64,000 nt of DNA from Palleronia sediminis (GCF_004358695.1 NZ_SNAA01000008.1:1-64000); one strand, 5' to 3'; counted from the stretch's first letter, positions 31,255 to 40,354 are shown. Notes: generated by a model from the sequence alone, not told the origin. Program-made: numbers and translations.

Positions 31255-32340
31255 TCAGATCGCCCTTTCGGTTTCGGGGTCGAACAGGTGCAGCCCCTCG
31301 GGACGGGCGGCGAAACGCAGCGTTTCGCCCAGCGCGATCGGGGTCTCGGACTTGATCTCGACCGTGACCCGCGTGCCGCCGCAATCGCAGATCAGCACCG
31401 ATTGGGCGCCGATATATTCCGACACGATCACCCGCAGATCGAGCGCGCGGTCGGGCGCCGCCTCGGGCGCGTATTCCAGGTCCGACGGCCGGATACCCAG
31501 CGTCGCCCGCCCGCCGCCGAGCTTGCGCGCGCGGGTCACGATATCCTCGGGCAGGCGCAGCGAGAACCCCGCCCCCCGCGCGTGCAGCCCCCCATCGTCG
31601 ACCAGCTCGGCCTCGAGGAAATTCATCGGCGGCGACCCGAGAAAGCCCGCCACGAACCGGTTGACGGGGCGGCGGAACAGCTCGGACGGGGTGCCCTGCT
31701 GCTGGATATGGCCGCCATTCATCACCACGATGCGATCGGCCAGCGTCATCGCCTCGATCTGGTCGTGTGTGACGTAGACCATGTTCTTGCGCACGCTCTG
31801 GCGCATCATCGCCAGCTCGGCCCGCATCTGGCCGCGCAGCTTGGCGTCGAGGTTCGACAGGGGCTCGTCGAACAGGAATATCCCCGCATCGCGGCACAGG
31901 GCGCGGCCCATGGCGACGCGCTGGCGCTGCCCGCCCGACAGCTCGCCGGGCTTGCGGTCGAGATAGGGCGTGAGACCCAGCATCTCGGCCGTGGCGCGCA
32001 CCTTGCGGTCGATCTCGTCCCTGGGCCGTTTCTTGAGCCGCAGGCTGAACGACATGTTCCGCGCGACGTTCATATGCGGGTAGAGCGCGTAATCCTGGAA
32101 CACCATCGCGATGTCGCGATCCTTGGGGTCGAGATGCGCGATGGAGCGTCCGTCGACGACGATATCCCCGTCCGACACCGATTCGAGCCCCGCCAGCATC
32201 CGCAGCGTCGTCGACTTGCCGCAGCCCGAAGGGCCGACCAGAACGGTGAACTCGTTCTCGGCCATGTCGAGGTCGATGCCGTGCAGCACCTCGAGACCGC
32301 CATACCGTTTGACGAGACGCTGAAGCTGGATTGACGGCAT
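31255..32340 (-). CDS. Sugar ABC transporter ATP-binding protein (MalK/UgpC type)
   Basis: A 361-residue ATPase: Walker A GPSGCGKST (about 38-46), Q-loop VFQDYALYPHMNV, signature LSGGQRQRVAMGRAL (about 135-149), Walker B IFLFDEPLSNLD and the switch His in VYVTHDQ, followed by a TOBE/regulatory domain (from about 240). It powers the two permeases; the long C-terminal domain is typical of CUT1 ATPases, which often can be shared between importers. The ATG at 32340 has GGAGAGG about 7 bases before it. First gene of the operon, 119 bases from the divergent gntR-like gene. Confidence 0.92.
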   Translation of the reverse strand: MPSIQLQRLVKRYGGLEVLHGIDLDMAENEFTVLVGPSGCGKSTTLRMLAGLESVSDGDIVVDGRSIAHLDPKDRDIAMVFQDYALYPHMNVARNMSFSLRLKKRPRDEIDRKVRATAEMLGLTPYLDRKPGELSGGQRQRVAMGRALCRDAGIFLFDEPLSNLDAKLRGQMRAELAMMRQSVRKNMVYVTHDQIEAMTLADRIVVMNGGHIQQQGTPSELFRRPVNRFVAGFLGSPPMNFLEAELVDDGGLHARGAGFSLRLPEDIVTRARKLGGGRATLGIRPSDLEYAPEAAPDRALDLRVIVSEYIGAQSVLICDCGGTRVTVEIKSETPIALGETLRFAARPEGLHLFDPETERAI

Positions 32341-32372
32341 CGAATCCTCTCCCCAAGGCACTGGCAGCTTTC

Positions 32373-32383
32373 TGCATACAAAA
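32373..32383. promoter_or_regulatory. Candidate GntR operator before the ABC operon
   Basis: TGCATACAAAA (reverse strand TTTTGTATGCA) lies in the gap between the ABC operon and the divergent gntR-like gene. The same core occurs twice before the lactonase-like gene at 33154-33183, so it is likely the binding site of the GntR regulator encoded here. Confidence 0.5.
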
Positions 32384-32459
32384 CCGGAAGTAAATATCCA
32401 AAATTGCGCGGCGACAAAATGGCTGCTATGACGGAACACGCATTCGACAAGGGATCGGC

Positions 32460-33125
32460 ATGGACAAGGCACGACAGCCGGGCGGCGACGGATCGCGCGG
32501 ATCGACCGTCGCGCGCATCGAGACGGCGCTCCGCGACGATATCGCCGCCGGCGCGCTGGCACCGGGCGAACGGCTCGACGAGATGCGCCTAACGGAACGG
32601 TTCGGCGTCTCGCGCACCCCGGTCCGCGAGGCGCTGTCGCGGTTGACGGCACAGGGCATCCTCGTTCCGGGCGAAAAGCGCGGCGTCCGCGTCGCCGAAT
32701 ACACGCGCGAGGAACTCGCCCAGATCTTCGAGGCCATGCACGAGATCGAGGCCGCCTGCGCCCGCGTCGCCGCGCAACGCCTGTCGCTGCTCAGCCGGGC
32801 CGAGATCGAGGCCGCGCAGCGCCAGTGCGAGGCCGCCGCCGAGACCGGCGACCTGCAACTCTACCTGCGCGCCAACGAGGCGTTTCACCAGGCGATCTAC
32901 AAGGCGACGGGCAACCCCTATCTCGCCGAGATCGCGGCCGAGTTCCGCCACCGCACCGGCCCGTTCCGGGCCAAGAGGTTCGCCGGAAAGGCCGACATGA
33001 TCGCCTCGGCCCGCAGCCACGAGACCCTCATCGCCGGCATATTCTCCGAGGATTCAAAGACCGCGTCGGACGGGATGCGCGCCCATATGACGGCCTCGTT
33101 CCTCCAGACGCTCGCCGCGAACTGA
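32460..33125 (+). CDS. GntR-family regulator (FadR/FCD subfamily)
   Basis: A 221-residue regulator: winged HTH at about 15-80 (RLTERFGVSRTPVREALSRL) and an all-helical FCD effector domain with metal/ligand residues (EAMHEIEAACARVAA, then NEAFHQAIYKATGN). FCD regulators usually repress and are released by an organic acid or sugar-derived ligand. It is divergent from the ABC operon and followed, 83 bases on, by the lactonase-like gene. Repeats with core TTTGTATGCA beside both operons are its probable operators. Confidence 0.88.
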   Translation: MDKARQPGGDGSRGSTVARIETALRDDIAAGALAPGERLDEMRLTERFGVSRTPVREALSRLTAQGILVPGEKRGVRVAEYTREELAQIFEAMHEIEAACARVAAQRLSLLSRAEIEAAQRQCEAAAETGDLQLYLRANEAFHQAIYKATGNPYLAEIAAEFRHRTGPFRAKRFAGKADMIASARSHETLIAGIFSEDSKTASDGMRAHMTASFLQTLAAN

Positions 33126-33153
33126 CCCCTGCCACGCGTTTTCGCTTGCACCC

Positions 33154-33183
33154 GTATGCAAATGCGTGACTTTGTATGCAAAC
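33154..33183. promoter_or_regulatory. Pair of candidate GntR operators before the lactonase-like gene
   Basis: GTATGCAAATGC (33154-33165) and TTTGTATGCAAAC (33171-33183) share the core GTATGCA and are spaced 17 bases apart. They lie between the gntR-like stop codon and the ribosome site at 33197-33203, as expected for an operator overlapping a promoter of the downstream genes. Confidence 0.5.
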
Positions 33184-33208
33184 AGGAATCACGCAAGCGG
33201 AGGGCGCC

Positions 33209-34141
33209 ATGGGTGTCGCAGAAACCCGGATCTACCCGATCAATACCGGCTGGCTCGAGGCGGATCTCGGAACATATGTCTTCTGGAAGGGTCCGGCCGG
33301 CAAGAAGATCTGGAACCCGGTCTATTGCCACTATGTCGACACCGGCACCCACAAGATCCTGATCGACACCGGCCTCTGCGACGAGGAACGGGCGACGAAA
33401 TATCACCACAAATGCGACAAGCGCGGCTGTCTCCAGGTCCACGAGCACCTGGAACAGAAGCTCGGCGTGCATCCCGACGAGATCGACGCCATCGTGTTCA
33501 CGCATCTGCACTGGGACCATGTCCAGAACATGAAGCAGTTCAGGAACGCCCGCTACATCGCGCCCCGCGCCGAGATCGAGATGGCCTTCAACCCGCTGCC
33601 GCTCTACTACCGCACCTATGAAAGCGGCTATCTCGGGATCGAACCGGCCTATGCGGGCTGCGTTTTCGAGGCGGTGGACGACGAATGCGAGGTGCTTCCG
33701 GGCATCACCATGTTCCACACGCCGGGCCATTCGGTCGGCCACATGGCCGTGACCGTGGCCACAAGCGCGGGCGATATCGTCATCGCGGGCGACGCCATCT
33801 TTCAGGAGCGCAACCTCGAGCCGAACCCCGACGAGGGCTGGCGCCACTGGGTGCCCGCGCGCTTCGTCAACAGCTACGAGGGCTGGAAATCGGTCGAAGA
33901 GATCGACAAGCGCGCCGATTACGTGCTGGCCTGCCACGACGCCGCGGCCAACGAACGCTCGGACGTGTTCCCCTACGAGGGCATGCCGATCCGCAAGCGG
34001 CGGCAGGTGATCCCCGGCTACCAGTTCTATTTCGGCGACATGCCCCCCGGCACCGCCGAGAAATCCGCCCCGCCCATGACCCGGCAGGAGGCCGAGCGCT
34101 ATATCGCCTCGCTCGTGCCGCCGACGCCCGACCCGACCTGA
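33209..34141 (+). CDS. MBL-fold lactonase-like hydrolase (AHL-lactonase family)
   Basis: A 310-residue metallo-beta-lactamase-fold enzyme with the zinc motif HLHWDH (about 105-110), a further His in FHTPGHSVGH (about 170-179), an Asp in VIAGDAIF (about 191) and a His in LACHDAAA (about 246). It belongs to the group annotated as N-acyl homoserine lactonases (AttM/AiiB-like), but inside a sugar-catabolic operon it may open a sugar lactone instead. ATG 33209 follows GCGGAGGG by 5 bases. It begins the plus-strand operon with three enzymes downstream (3-base gap). Confidence 0.85.
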   Translation: MGVAETRIYPINTGWLEADLGTYVFWKGPAGKKIWNPVYCHYVDTGTHKILIDTGLCDEERATKYHHKCDKRGCLQVHEHLEQKLGVHPDEIDAIVFTHLHWDHVQNMKQFRNARYIAPRAEIEMAFNPLPLYYRTYESGYLGIEPAYAGCVFEAVDDECEVLPGITMFHTPGHSVGHMAVTVATSAGDIVIAGDAIFQERNLEPNPDEGWRHWVPARFVNSYEGWKSVEEIDKRADYVLACHDAAANERSDVFPYEGMPIRKRRQVIPGYQFYFGDMPPGTAEKSAPPMTRQEAERYIASLVPPTPDPT

Positions 34142-34144
34142 GCC

Positions 34145-35002
34145 ATGGCGCGGGCCATCGCTTCGCTGGCCGAGGTGGCGGACGGCTTCGGCGCCGTCGT
34201 GCTCGATCAATGGGGCGTGCTGCATGACGGCCGCACGCCCTATCCCGGCGCCGTCGATGCGCTGCGCGCGCTGGCCGCGCGCGGCACGCGGCTGGCGGTT
34301 CTGTCCAATTCGGGCAAGCGCGCCGGGCCGAACGCCGACCGGATCGCGGCCATGGGCTTTCCGAACGGGCTGTTCGAGACGGTGATGACCTCGGGCGAGG
34401 CGCTTTGGCGCGACATCGCCCAGGGCCGCGTCACCGCGCATCGCCTGTTCCCGATCGAGCGCGCGCCGGGTGATGCCCGCGCCTTTTGCGAAGGGCTGCC
34501 CGTCACGCTCGCCCCCGATCTCGCCGGGGCCGATGCGGTACTGCTCATGGGGTTGCCCGACGATGCCGACCCCGCCCCGGTCGCTTCCCTGCTCGACGCG
34601 GCCACGGCGCGCGGCCTGACGGTCCATTGCACCAATCCCGACCGCGCCTCGCCCCGTGCGGACGGGGCCACGGTGGTCTCGCCCGGCGCGCTGGCCCATG
34701 ACCTCGCCCGGCGCGGCGGCACGGTGCGGTTCTACGGCAAGCCCCACCCGCCGGTGTTCGAGGCGGTGGCCGCCGCGCTCGACCTGCCGCCCGCGCGGCT
34801 CCTGATGGTCGGCGACAGCCCCGAGCACGACATCGCGGGCGCGGCCGCCGCGGGCTGGTCCAGCGTCTTCGTGCGCGGGGGCCTGCACCGCGCGGCACTC
34901 GGGCGGGCCGTCGATCCGCGCGTGCTCCACCGTCTCTTTGCCGAGCAGAGGGCGCCGCTGCCCGATTTCATCCTCGACACGATCGGAGCCCGCCATGCGT
35001 GA
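34145..35002 (+). CDS. HAD-IIA family phosphatase
   Basis: A 285-residue HAD-superfamily protein of the TIGR01459 type (related to NagD): nucleophile motif DQWGVLHDG (Asp near residue 20; the second Asp of the usual DxD is replaced by Trp), the Thr/Ser motif VLSNSGKR, a C2-type cap (about 90-190), KPHPPVFE and the acidic pair GDSPEHDIAGA. It probably dephosphorylates a small sugar phosphate. Its end overlaps the next gene by 8 bases, so it is co-translated with the aldolase. Confidence 0.85.
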   Translation: MARAIASLAEVADGFGAVVLDQWGVLHDGRTPYPGAVDALRALAARGTRLAVLSNSGKRAGPNADRIAAMGFPNGLFETVMTSGEALWRDIAQGRVTAHRLFPIERAPGDARAFCEGLPVTLAPDLAGADAVLLMGLPDDADPAPVASLLDAATARGLTVHCTNPDRASPRADGATVVSPGALAHDLARRGGTVRFYGKPHPPVFEAVAAALDLPPARLLMVGDSPEHDIAGAAAAGWSSVFVRGGLHRAALGRAVDPRVLHRLFAEQRAPLPDFILDTIGARHA

Positions 35003-35951
35003 CACCGCCGATTTCACCGCCTTTCGCGCGCTTTCGGCGCGGCTGGGGCGCGATCCGTTGCAGGTGCAGGGGGCGGGGGGCAACACCTCGATCAAGCAAG
35101 GCGGCACCATGTGGATCAAGGCCTCGGGCACCGAGCTGGCCGAGGCCGAGGCGCGCGACATCTTCGTCGCCGTCGATCTCGACCGCGCCCGCAACGAGGC
35201 GGGCGGGATGGGCGACGGCACCTGCCGCGCGGCGCTCGAGGACCCGACCGGGGGCCTGCGCCCGTCGATCGAGACGACGTTCCACGCGATCCTGCCGCAG
35301 CGCGTCGTCGCCCACACCCATTCCGTAGCCGCGCTGACCCATGCCATCGCCCCGGCGGGGCGCGCGGCCGCGCGCGACAAGCTCGCCGGTCTGCCCGCGG
35401 CGTTCGTCCCCTATGCCAAGCCGGGCCTGCCGCTGACCCGAGAGATCGCCGCGCGGGCCGCGCCCGGCACGCGGGTCTACCTGCTGGAAAACCACGGGCT
35501 CATCTGCACGGGCGACAGCGTCGCGGCGGCCGAGGCGCTTTTGGCCGAGGTCGAGACGCGGCTCGCCCTGCCCGCCCGGCCCGCAGCCGCGCCGCCCGAT
35601 ACCGCCCCGCCCCGAGGCGCGCTCTGGGCTGCCGAAAGCTGGATCGCCGCGGACGCGCTGGCCGCGGCGCGGGCGCGCGCGGGCAGCTACTGGCCCGATC
35701 ACGTCGTCTTTCTCGGCCCCGCCCTGCCGACATGGCCCGCCCGCGCGCCGGCCGCCTTGGTCGAGGGGCGCGGGATCGCGCTGTCGCCGGACGCGACGCC
35801 CACGCAGCGCGCCATGTTGCGCTGCCTGTCGGACGTGCTGCGCCGCCTGCCCCCCGATTGGGAGCCCGAGGCCATAGGCGCCGCGGCCGAGGCCGCGCTG
35901 CTCGACTGGGACGCCGAGAAATACCGCCAGGCCATGGCGGCGCGGTCATGA
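34995..35951 (+). CDS. Second class II aldolase family protein
   Basis: A 318-residue protein. Residues 1-210 form a class II aldolase domain: DPLQVQGAGGNTSIKQGG (phosphate-binding loop near 20-37), IKASGTEL, catalytic Glu region ETTFHAILPQ, zinc ligands in HTHSVAAL (about 101-108) and LLENHG (about 166-171). Its start resembles the aldolase half of rhamnulose-1-phosphate-type enzymes. The last 100 residues are an extension of unknown role with a Trp-rich stretch (SYWPDHVVFLG). Linked to the FGGY kinase by an ATGA overlap, consistent with a phosphorylate-then-cleave pathway. Confidence 0.82.
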   Translation: MRDTADFTAFRALSARLGRDPLQVQGAGGNTSIKQGGTMWIKASGTELAEAEARDIFVAVDLDRARNEAGGMGDGTCRAALEDPTGGLRPSIETTFHAILPQRVVAHTHSVAALTHAIAPAGRAAARDKLAGLPAAFVPYAKPGLPLTREIAARAAPGTRVYLLENHGLICTGDSVAAAEALLAEVETRLALPARPAAAPPDTAPPRGALWAAESWIAADALAAARARAGSYWPDHVVFLGPALPTWPARAPAALVEGRGIALSPDATPTQRAMLRCLSDVLRRLPPDWEPEAIGAAAEAALLDWDAEKYRQAMAARS

Positions 35952-37225
35952 GCGCGCTGGCGCTGGGGCTCGACCTCGGCAGTTCGGGCATCCGCTCGGC
36001 GGTGATCGACGGCACGGGCCGGGTGCTGTCCGAGGCGCGCGCGGCCTATCCCGCGACCGATCCCGACCGGCTCGACGCGATGGGGTGGTGGGACGGCGCC
36101 GCCGCCTGTCTCGACGCGCAGATCGCCGCGCTGGCCGCGGCGGGCCACCGCGCGGACGAAATCGGGCATATCGCGGTCGACGGCACCTCGGGCAGCGTGG
36201 TGCTGGTCGACGAGGCGCTCGTGCCGGTCACGCGCGCGCTGCTCTACTCCGCCGGGGGCTTTGCCGACGAGGCCGCGCGCATCGCCGCCGTGGCCCCCGA
36301 TCCGCATATCGCGCGCGGCCCCGGCTCGGCGCTGGCGCGTGCGCTACGGCTTGTGGCCGAGGGGGATGCGGGCCGCGCGGCGCATCTGCTCCACCAAGCC
36401 GATTTCATCGCCGCGCGGCTGATGGGCCGGGGCGGTCATTCGGATGCGAACAACGCGCTCAAGACCGGCTACGACCCCGAGGCGGGCGCATGGCCCGGCT
36501 GGATCGCCCGCACCGGCCTGCCCGCGCATCTGCTGCCGCGCGTCCACCTGCCGGGCGCCGCGCTCGCGCCCGTGGCGCCAGAGATCGCCGCGCGGTTCGG
36601 CCTGTCGCCCGAGGCGACGGTGCATGCGGGCACCACCGACAGCATCGCCGCCTTCATCGCCGCGGCCCCGCCGACGCCGGGGGCGGCGGTCACGTCGCTG
36701 GGCACGACGCTCGCGATCAAGATGATGGTGCCCCGGCGCATCGACCGCCCCGAGATCGGGCTCTACGCGCACAGGCTGGGGCCGGGCTGGCTGGTGGGCG
36801 GGGCGTCGAATACCGGGGGCGGCGCGCTCCTGCGCCATTTCACCCCCGCCGAGATGACGCGGCTTTCGGCCCGGATCGACCCCGACCGGCCGAGCCCGCT
36901 CGACTACTACCCCCTCCCCGCCCCCGGAGAGCGGTTTCCCGCCAACGACCCCGCGCTGCCCTCGCGCACCGAGCCGCGCCCCGACGACGACGCGGCCTTT
37001 CTGCACGGTCTGCTCGAGGGGATCGCCCGGATCGAGGCCGCCTGCTACGACGCCATCGCCGAGATGGGCGGCGGGCGGCCTGCGGTCGTCACCACCGCGG
37101 GCGGCGGCGCGGCCAACGAGACATGGCGGCGGATCCGCGCCCGCGTCATGGGCCGCCCGGTCGAGATTGCCCCCCGCAGCGAGGCCGCCATCGGCGCGGC
37201 GATGCTGGCGCTGCGCAGCGGCTGA
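35948..37225 (+). CDS. FGGY-family carbohydrate kinase
   Basis: A 425-residue kinase: N-terminal phosphate-loop motif GLDLGSSGIRSAVID (about 7-21), the VDGTSG motif, the Asp-bearing AGTTDSIAA (about 230-238), and the ATP-binding GGASNTGGG and TTAGGGAANETWRRI blocks. FGGY kinases phosphorylate ketoses and polyols (ribulose, xylulose, rhamnulose, glycerol); this one is shorter than most (about 500). It is the last gene of the operon, overlaps the aldolase stop, and would supply its substrate. Confidence 0.87.
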   Translation: MSALALGLDLGSSGIRSAVIDGTGRVLSEARAAYPATDPDRLDAMGWWDGAAACLDAQIAALAAAGHRADEIGHIAVDGTSGSVVLVDEALVPVTRALLYSAGGFADEAARIAAVAPDPHIARGPGSALARALRLVAEGDAGRAAHLLHQADFIAARLMGRGGHSDANNALKTGYDPEAGAWPGWIARTGLPAHLLPRVHLPGAALAPVAPEIAARFGLSPEATVHAGTTDSIAAFIAAAPPTPGAAVTSLGTTLAIKMMVPRRIDRPEIGLYAHRLGPGWLVGGASNTGGGALLRHFTPAEMTRLSARIDPDRPSPLDYYPLPAPGERFPANDPALPSRTEPRPDDDAAFLHGLLEGIARIEAACYDAIAEMGGGRPAVVTTAGGGAANETWRRIRARVMGRPVEIAPRSEAAIGAAMLALRSG

Positions 37226-37319
37226 GCGCCCCCCGCCGCCCCCCGTGCGGCATCGCGCGCCTTGCCGCCGCCCCGCGGATTCGCTTTGCTCTGCGACCAA
37301 CGCCTTGAAGAGGCCGGTC

Positions 37320-38036
37320 ATGTTCGTCCTTACCCGCCAGACGCTCTGGAATCCCGCCGTGCTCGAGACGCGCGGCCTGCCCAAGCGCATCCTCGGCCGC
37401 GTCATGCCGATCCCGCGCCGCGGGATCACGGCGCCGGTGCTGGCGCGGCTGATCTTCGAGGTGCAGCCGCTGCGCTACGGCGTCGCGCTGGCGCCTTTCG
37501 CGGTCGCCATGCTGGTCTGGCCGCACCTCGCCCTGCCCATCGCGCAGGCGCCGCTGGCGATGGTGCTGGTGCTGGGCGTGGTCGAGATGCGGCTGCTGCG
37601 GCTGCGCCCCGACCGGCGCGAGGCGCAGGTGGACGAGGACGAGGCCGCGCGCCGTCTCGACCGGCTCGCCTTTCGCGCGCGCGCCCTGCTGCGCGGGATC
37701 GCCGCCCGGCAGGGCATCGAGGATGGCGACCTGCGGCTGGTGATCGAGCAATCGGACCTCGTCCGGATCGCCCCGCTCACGCTGGTCTCGGTGCAGACCG
37801 ACCGCCCCGCGCCCCGGCTGCTCGATCTCGACGACCGCGACCGCGCGGCCCTGTTCCGAGGGCTGTTCGACGCCGAATTGACCGAGCGTGACCTGCACGC
37901 GGTCAACCTGCGCCAGAACAGCTTTCTGCGCGAGGTGCGGATCGGGGCGCGCGCCGTCTCGGGTCACGCACGCATGGCCGCGTGGATCGACCGCAAGGGC
38001 GGACCGACGCTTGCCGGTGCGGGGGCGGGCCGGTGA
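37320..38036 (+). CDS. Hypothetical membrane protein of the AAA/VWA locus
   Basis: A 238-residue protein with two hydrophobic segments around residues 58-90 (YGVALAPFAVAMLVWPHLALPIAQAPLAMVLVLGVVEM) and a largely helical, charged remainder that should be cytoplasmic. No family is recognised. ATG 37320 follows AAGAGGCCGG. Its stop overlaps the GTG start of the AAA ATPase gene, so it is part of the same coupled operon and may anchor that complex at the membrane. Confidence 0.7.
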   Translation: MFVLTRQTLWNPAVLETRGLPKRILGRVMPIPRRGITAPVLARLIFEVQPLRYGVALAPFAVAMLVWPHLALPIAQAPLAMVLVLGVVEMRLLRLRPDRREAQVDEDEAARRLDRLAFRARALLRGIAARQGIEDGDLRLVIEQSDLVRIAPLTLVSVQTDRPAPRLLDLDDRDRAALFRGLFDAELTERDLHAVNLRQNSFLREVRIGARAVSGHARMAAWIDRKGGPTLAGAGAGR

Positions 38037-39139
38037 CGATCAACGCCGCCACCGTCGCGCCGGGCGAGGCGCTCGACACGCTCGAGGCGGGCTGGGCCGC
38101 GCAGCGCCAGGGCGGCTTCACCGCGTCATGGATGCTTCACGGGCGGCCGGGCGTCGGCAAGACCGAGATCGTGCAGGCGCTGGCCGCGCGGCACGGGGCG
38201 CGTCTGCACGACCTGCGGCTCAGCACGATCGAGCCGCAGGACCTGCGCGGCCTGCCCTATTACGACCACGACACGCGCCGCACCGTCTGGTTCCCGCCCG
38301 AGGATCTGCCGCGCGACGACGGCCGCCCGGCGGTCCTGTTCCTCGACGAGCTGACCGCCGCCGCCCCGACCCTGCAACCCACCGTCTACGGGCTCTTGCA
38401 GGAACGCCGGATCGGCACCTATTCCCTGCCCGGGGACAGCTTTGTCGTCGCCGCGGGCAACACGGTCGAGGACGGCGCCATCGCCTACGAGATGGGCAGC
38501 GCGCTGTCGGACAGGCTGGTGCACATGCTGGTGCGTGCCGATCCCCGCGACTGGATCGAACGCTATGCCGTCGGCGCCGATATCCACCCCGCGGTGGTGG
38601 CGTTCCTGCGCACCCGGCCCGACCTGCTCGAAACGACCGAGGCCGCGCTGCGCCGGGGCGAGACGGTCGCGGCCACGCCGCGCGCCTGGACCCGCGTCAG
38701 CCGCATCGTCGCGGCCGTGCCCGACCGGCGGCAACGCGGGGTGATGATCGCGGGCACGATCGGCGCGGCCACGGCGGCCGAGTTCGCCCTCGTCGCCGAC
38801 GAGATCGAGGCGGCGCTGCAACTCGACGCGCTCATGGACACGCCGCGCCGCGACCGCGCGCCGCTGTATCCCGAGACGCTGCACGGGCTGACCGCGCTGG
38901 TCTATGCGCTGGCCGCGCGCGCCTCCGAGCCGACGCTCGAGCGGACCATCGAGATCCTCGCCGACATCCGCGGGCTGGACGGGGCGGGGCGGCGCGCCTT
39001 GCCGCTGTCCGAACTCGCGGGCTTCGGCTTCGAGGTGCTGATCCGCAAGGCGTTCGAGCGCGGCTGGCAGGACGCCTTTGCCCGCTCGCCCGCCTATGCC
39101 GCCTACATGGCCGAGCGGCAGGGCATGGGTGTGCCGTGA
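38033..39139 (+). CDS. MoxR-like AAA ATPase
   Basis: A 368-residue AAA protein: Walker A GRPGVGKTE (about 38-46), Walker B VLFLDELTAAAP (about 101-112), sensor-1 region VVAAGNTVEDGA (about 138-149), then a helical lid. It resembles MoxR-type ATPases that work with a VWA-domain partner to insert metals or remodel other proteins. GTG 38033 overlaps the stop of the membrane protein gene (GTGA), and the stop overlaps the GTG of the VWA-like gene, so all three are translationally coupled. Confidence 0.85.
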   Translation: MTINAATVAPGEALDTLEAGWAAQRQGGFTASWMLHGRPGVGKTEIVQALAARHGARLHDLRLSTIEPQDLRGLPYYDHDTRRTVWFPPEDLPRDDGRPAVLFLDELTAAAPTLQPTVYGLLQERRIGTYSLPGDSFVVAAGNTVEDGAIAYEMGSALSDRLVHMLVRADPRDWIERYAVGADIHPAVVAFLRTRPDLLETTEAALRRGETVAATPRAWTRVSRIVAAVPDRRQRGVMIAGTIGAATAAEFALVADEIEAALQLDALMDTPRRDRAPLYPETLHGLTALVYALAARASEPTLERTIEILADIRGLDGAGRRALPLSELAGFGFEVLIRKAFERGWQDAFARSPAYAAYMAERQGMGVP

Positions 39140-40344
39140 CCCATGCGCGGCGGGCCGGGCCGGCGCTGGCGCATCTGGGCGAGACCGATCCCGCGCTCGC
39201 CGTGCTCGCGCTGTGGTGCCGCCATCGCGACGGCACCGGGCCGACCCGCACCGAGGGCGAGACGATCCGCTACGGCCCCGGCTTCGACCTGATGCCGCTG
39301 GCCGAACAGGTCGGGATGGCCGCCCATCACATCCTGCATGTCGCGCTGCGCCACGGCCCCCGGCAGGCGGCGCTGGCCGAACGGATGGGGCCGGGTTTCG
39401 ACCCCGATCTCTACGGGATCGCCGCCGATGCCATCGTGAACGAGACGCTGGGCCTTGCCGGCCACCCCCTGCCCCGCCCGTCCCTGCGCCTGTCCGAGCT
39501 TCTGGCCGCGATCGGCGCGCCCGCCGTCTCGCCCGTCGCGGCGCTGGCCGAATGGGATGCCGACGCGCTGGCCCTGCGGCTGCACCGCGACGCGCCGACG
39601 CGGCAAAAGGCGCGCGATCACGGCAAGGCGCGCGCCTTTCTGCGCGATCTCGCGCCCGGCGACGCGGGCGATACCCCGCAGGAGGCCGAGGCCTGGGTTG
39701 CTCACCTCGAACGCGCGCTGGCCGCCGGGCGCGCCGCGGGCAGCGGGATCGGCGCGCTGGCGGGGCGGCTGGCCGACATGGCGCCGCCCCGCATCCCGTG
39801 GGAGCGGCAGTTGCGCGGCCTGCTGGCCCGCGCCCTGATCGAGGCGCCCCGCGTGAGCTGGCGCCGCCCCTCGGGCCGCTGGGCCGCGCGCCACGCCGAT
39901 GCGCGGGCGCGCGGTGCGGCCGAACCGGCCTTCGAGCCGGGGCGCCAGCGGATCGACCACCTGCCGCGCATCGTCGTCGCACTCGACACCTCGAGCTCGG
40001 TCGACGAGGCGACGCTGGCGCTTTTCTCGGCCGAGATCCGCGGCATCGCCGCGCGCATGGCGGCCGAGACATGGCTGCTGGCCTTCGACGAGGACGTGCA
40101 CGAGGAACGCCGCATCGACCCCGGCGATCGCGGCGCGCTGGACCGGATCGCGCCCAGGACCGGGGGCGGCACCGATTACGGGCCGGTCATGGCGCGGTGC
40201 CGCGCGCTCGGCCCCTCGGTCGCGGTCATCCTGACCGATCTCGACGCGCTGCCGGTCCCGCCCCCGGCCTGCCCCGTGCTGTGGGTGACGCCCCGACCCG
40301 CCCCGCCGCCGCCCTACGGCCGGGCGCTTGCCATCGCGGGCTGA
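39136..40344 (+). CDS. DUF2201-type metallopeptidase/VWA-like protein
   Basis: A 402-residue protein with the DUF2201 layout: an N-terminal metallopeptidase-like helix with His spacing MAAHHILHVALRH (about 60-72) and a C-terminal VWA-like domain with a MIDAS-type motif VVALDTSSSVDEATL (about 282-296), a second loop GGGTDYG (about 345-351) and VILTDLDA. Proteins of this group are usually encoded just after a MoxR-type ATPase, as here (GTGA overlap), and the pair is thought to act as a chaperone or processing unit. Target unknown. Confidence 0.83.
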   Translation: MTHARRAGPALAHLGETDPALAVLALWCRHRDGTGPTRTEGETIRYGPGFDLMPLAEQVGMAAHHILHVALRHGPRQAALAERMGPGFDPDLYGIAADAIVNETLGLAGHPLPRPSLRLSELLAAIGAPAVSPVAALAEWDADALALRLHRDAPTRQKARDHGKARAFLRDLAPGDAGDTPQEAEAWVAHLERALAAGRAAGSGIGALAGRLADMAPPRIPWERQLRGLLARALIEAPRVSWRRPSGRWAARHADARARGAAEPAFEPGRQRIDHLPRIVVALDTSSSVDEATLALFSAEIRGIAARMAAETWLLAFDEDVHEERRIDPGDRGALDRIAPRTGGGTDYGPVMARCRALGPSVAVILTDLDALPVPPPACPVLWVTPRPAPPPPYGRALAIAG

Positions 40345-40354
40345 GCGCGCGGCC

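Noticed and set aside
32918-35380. 820-codon minus-strand open frame
   Set aside because: Antisense to the GntR, lactonase, HAD and aldolase genes, which have clear motifs and ribosome sites; no recognisable domains.
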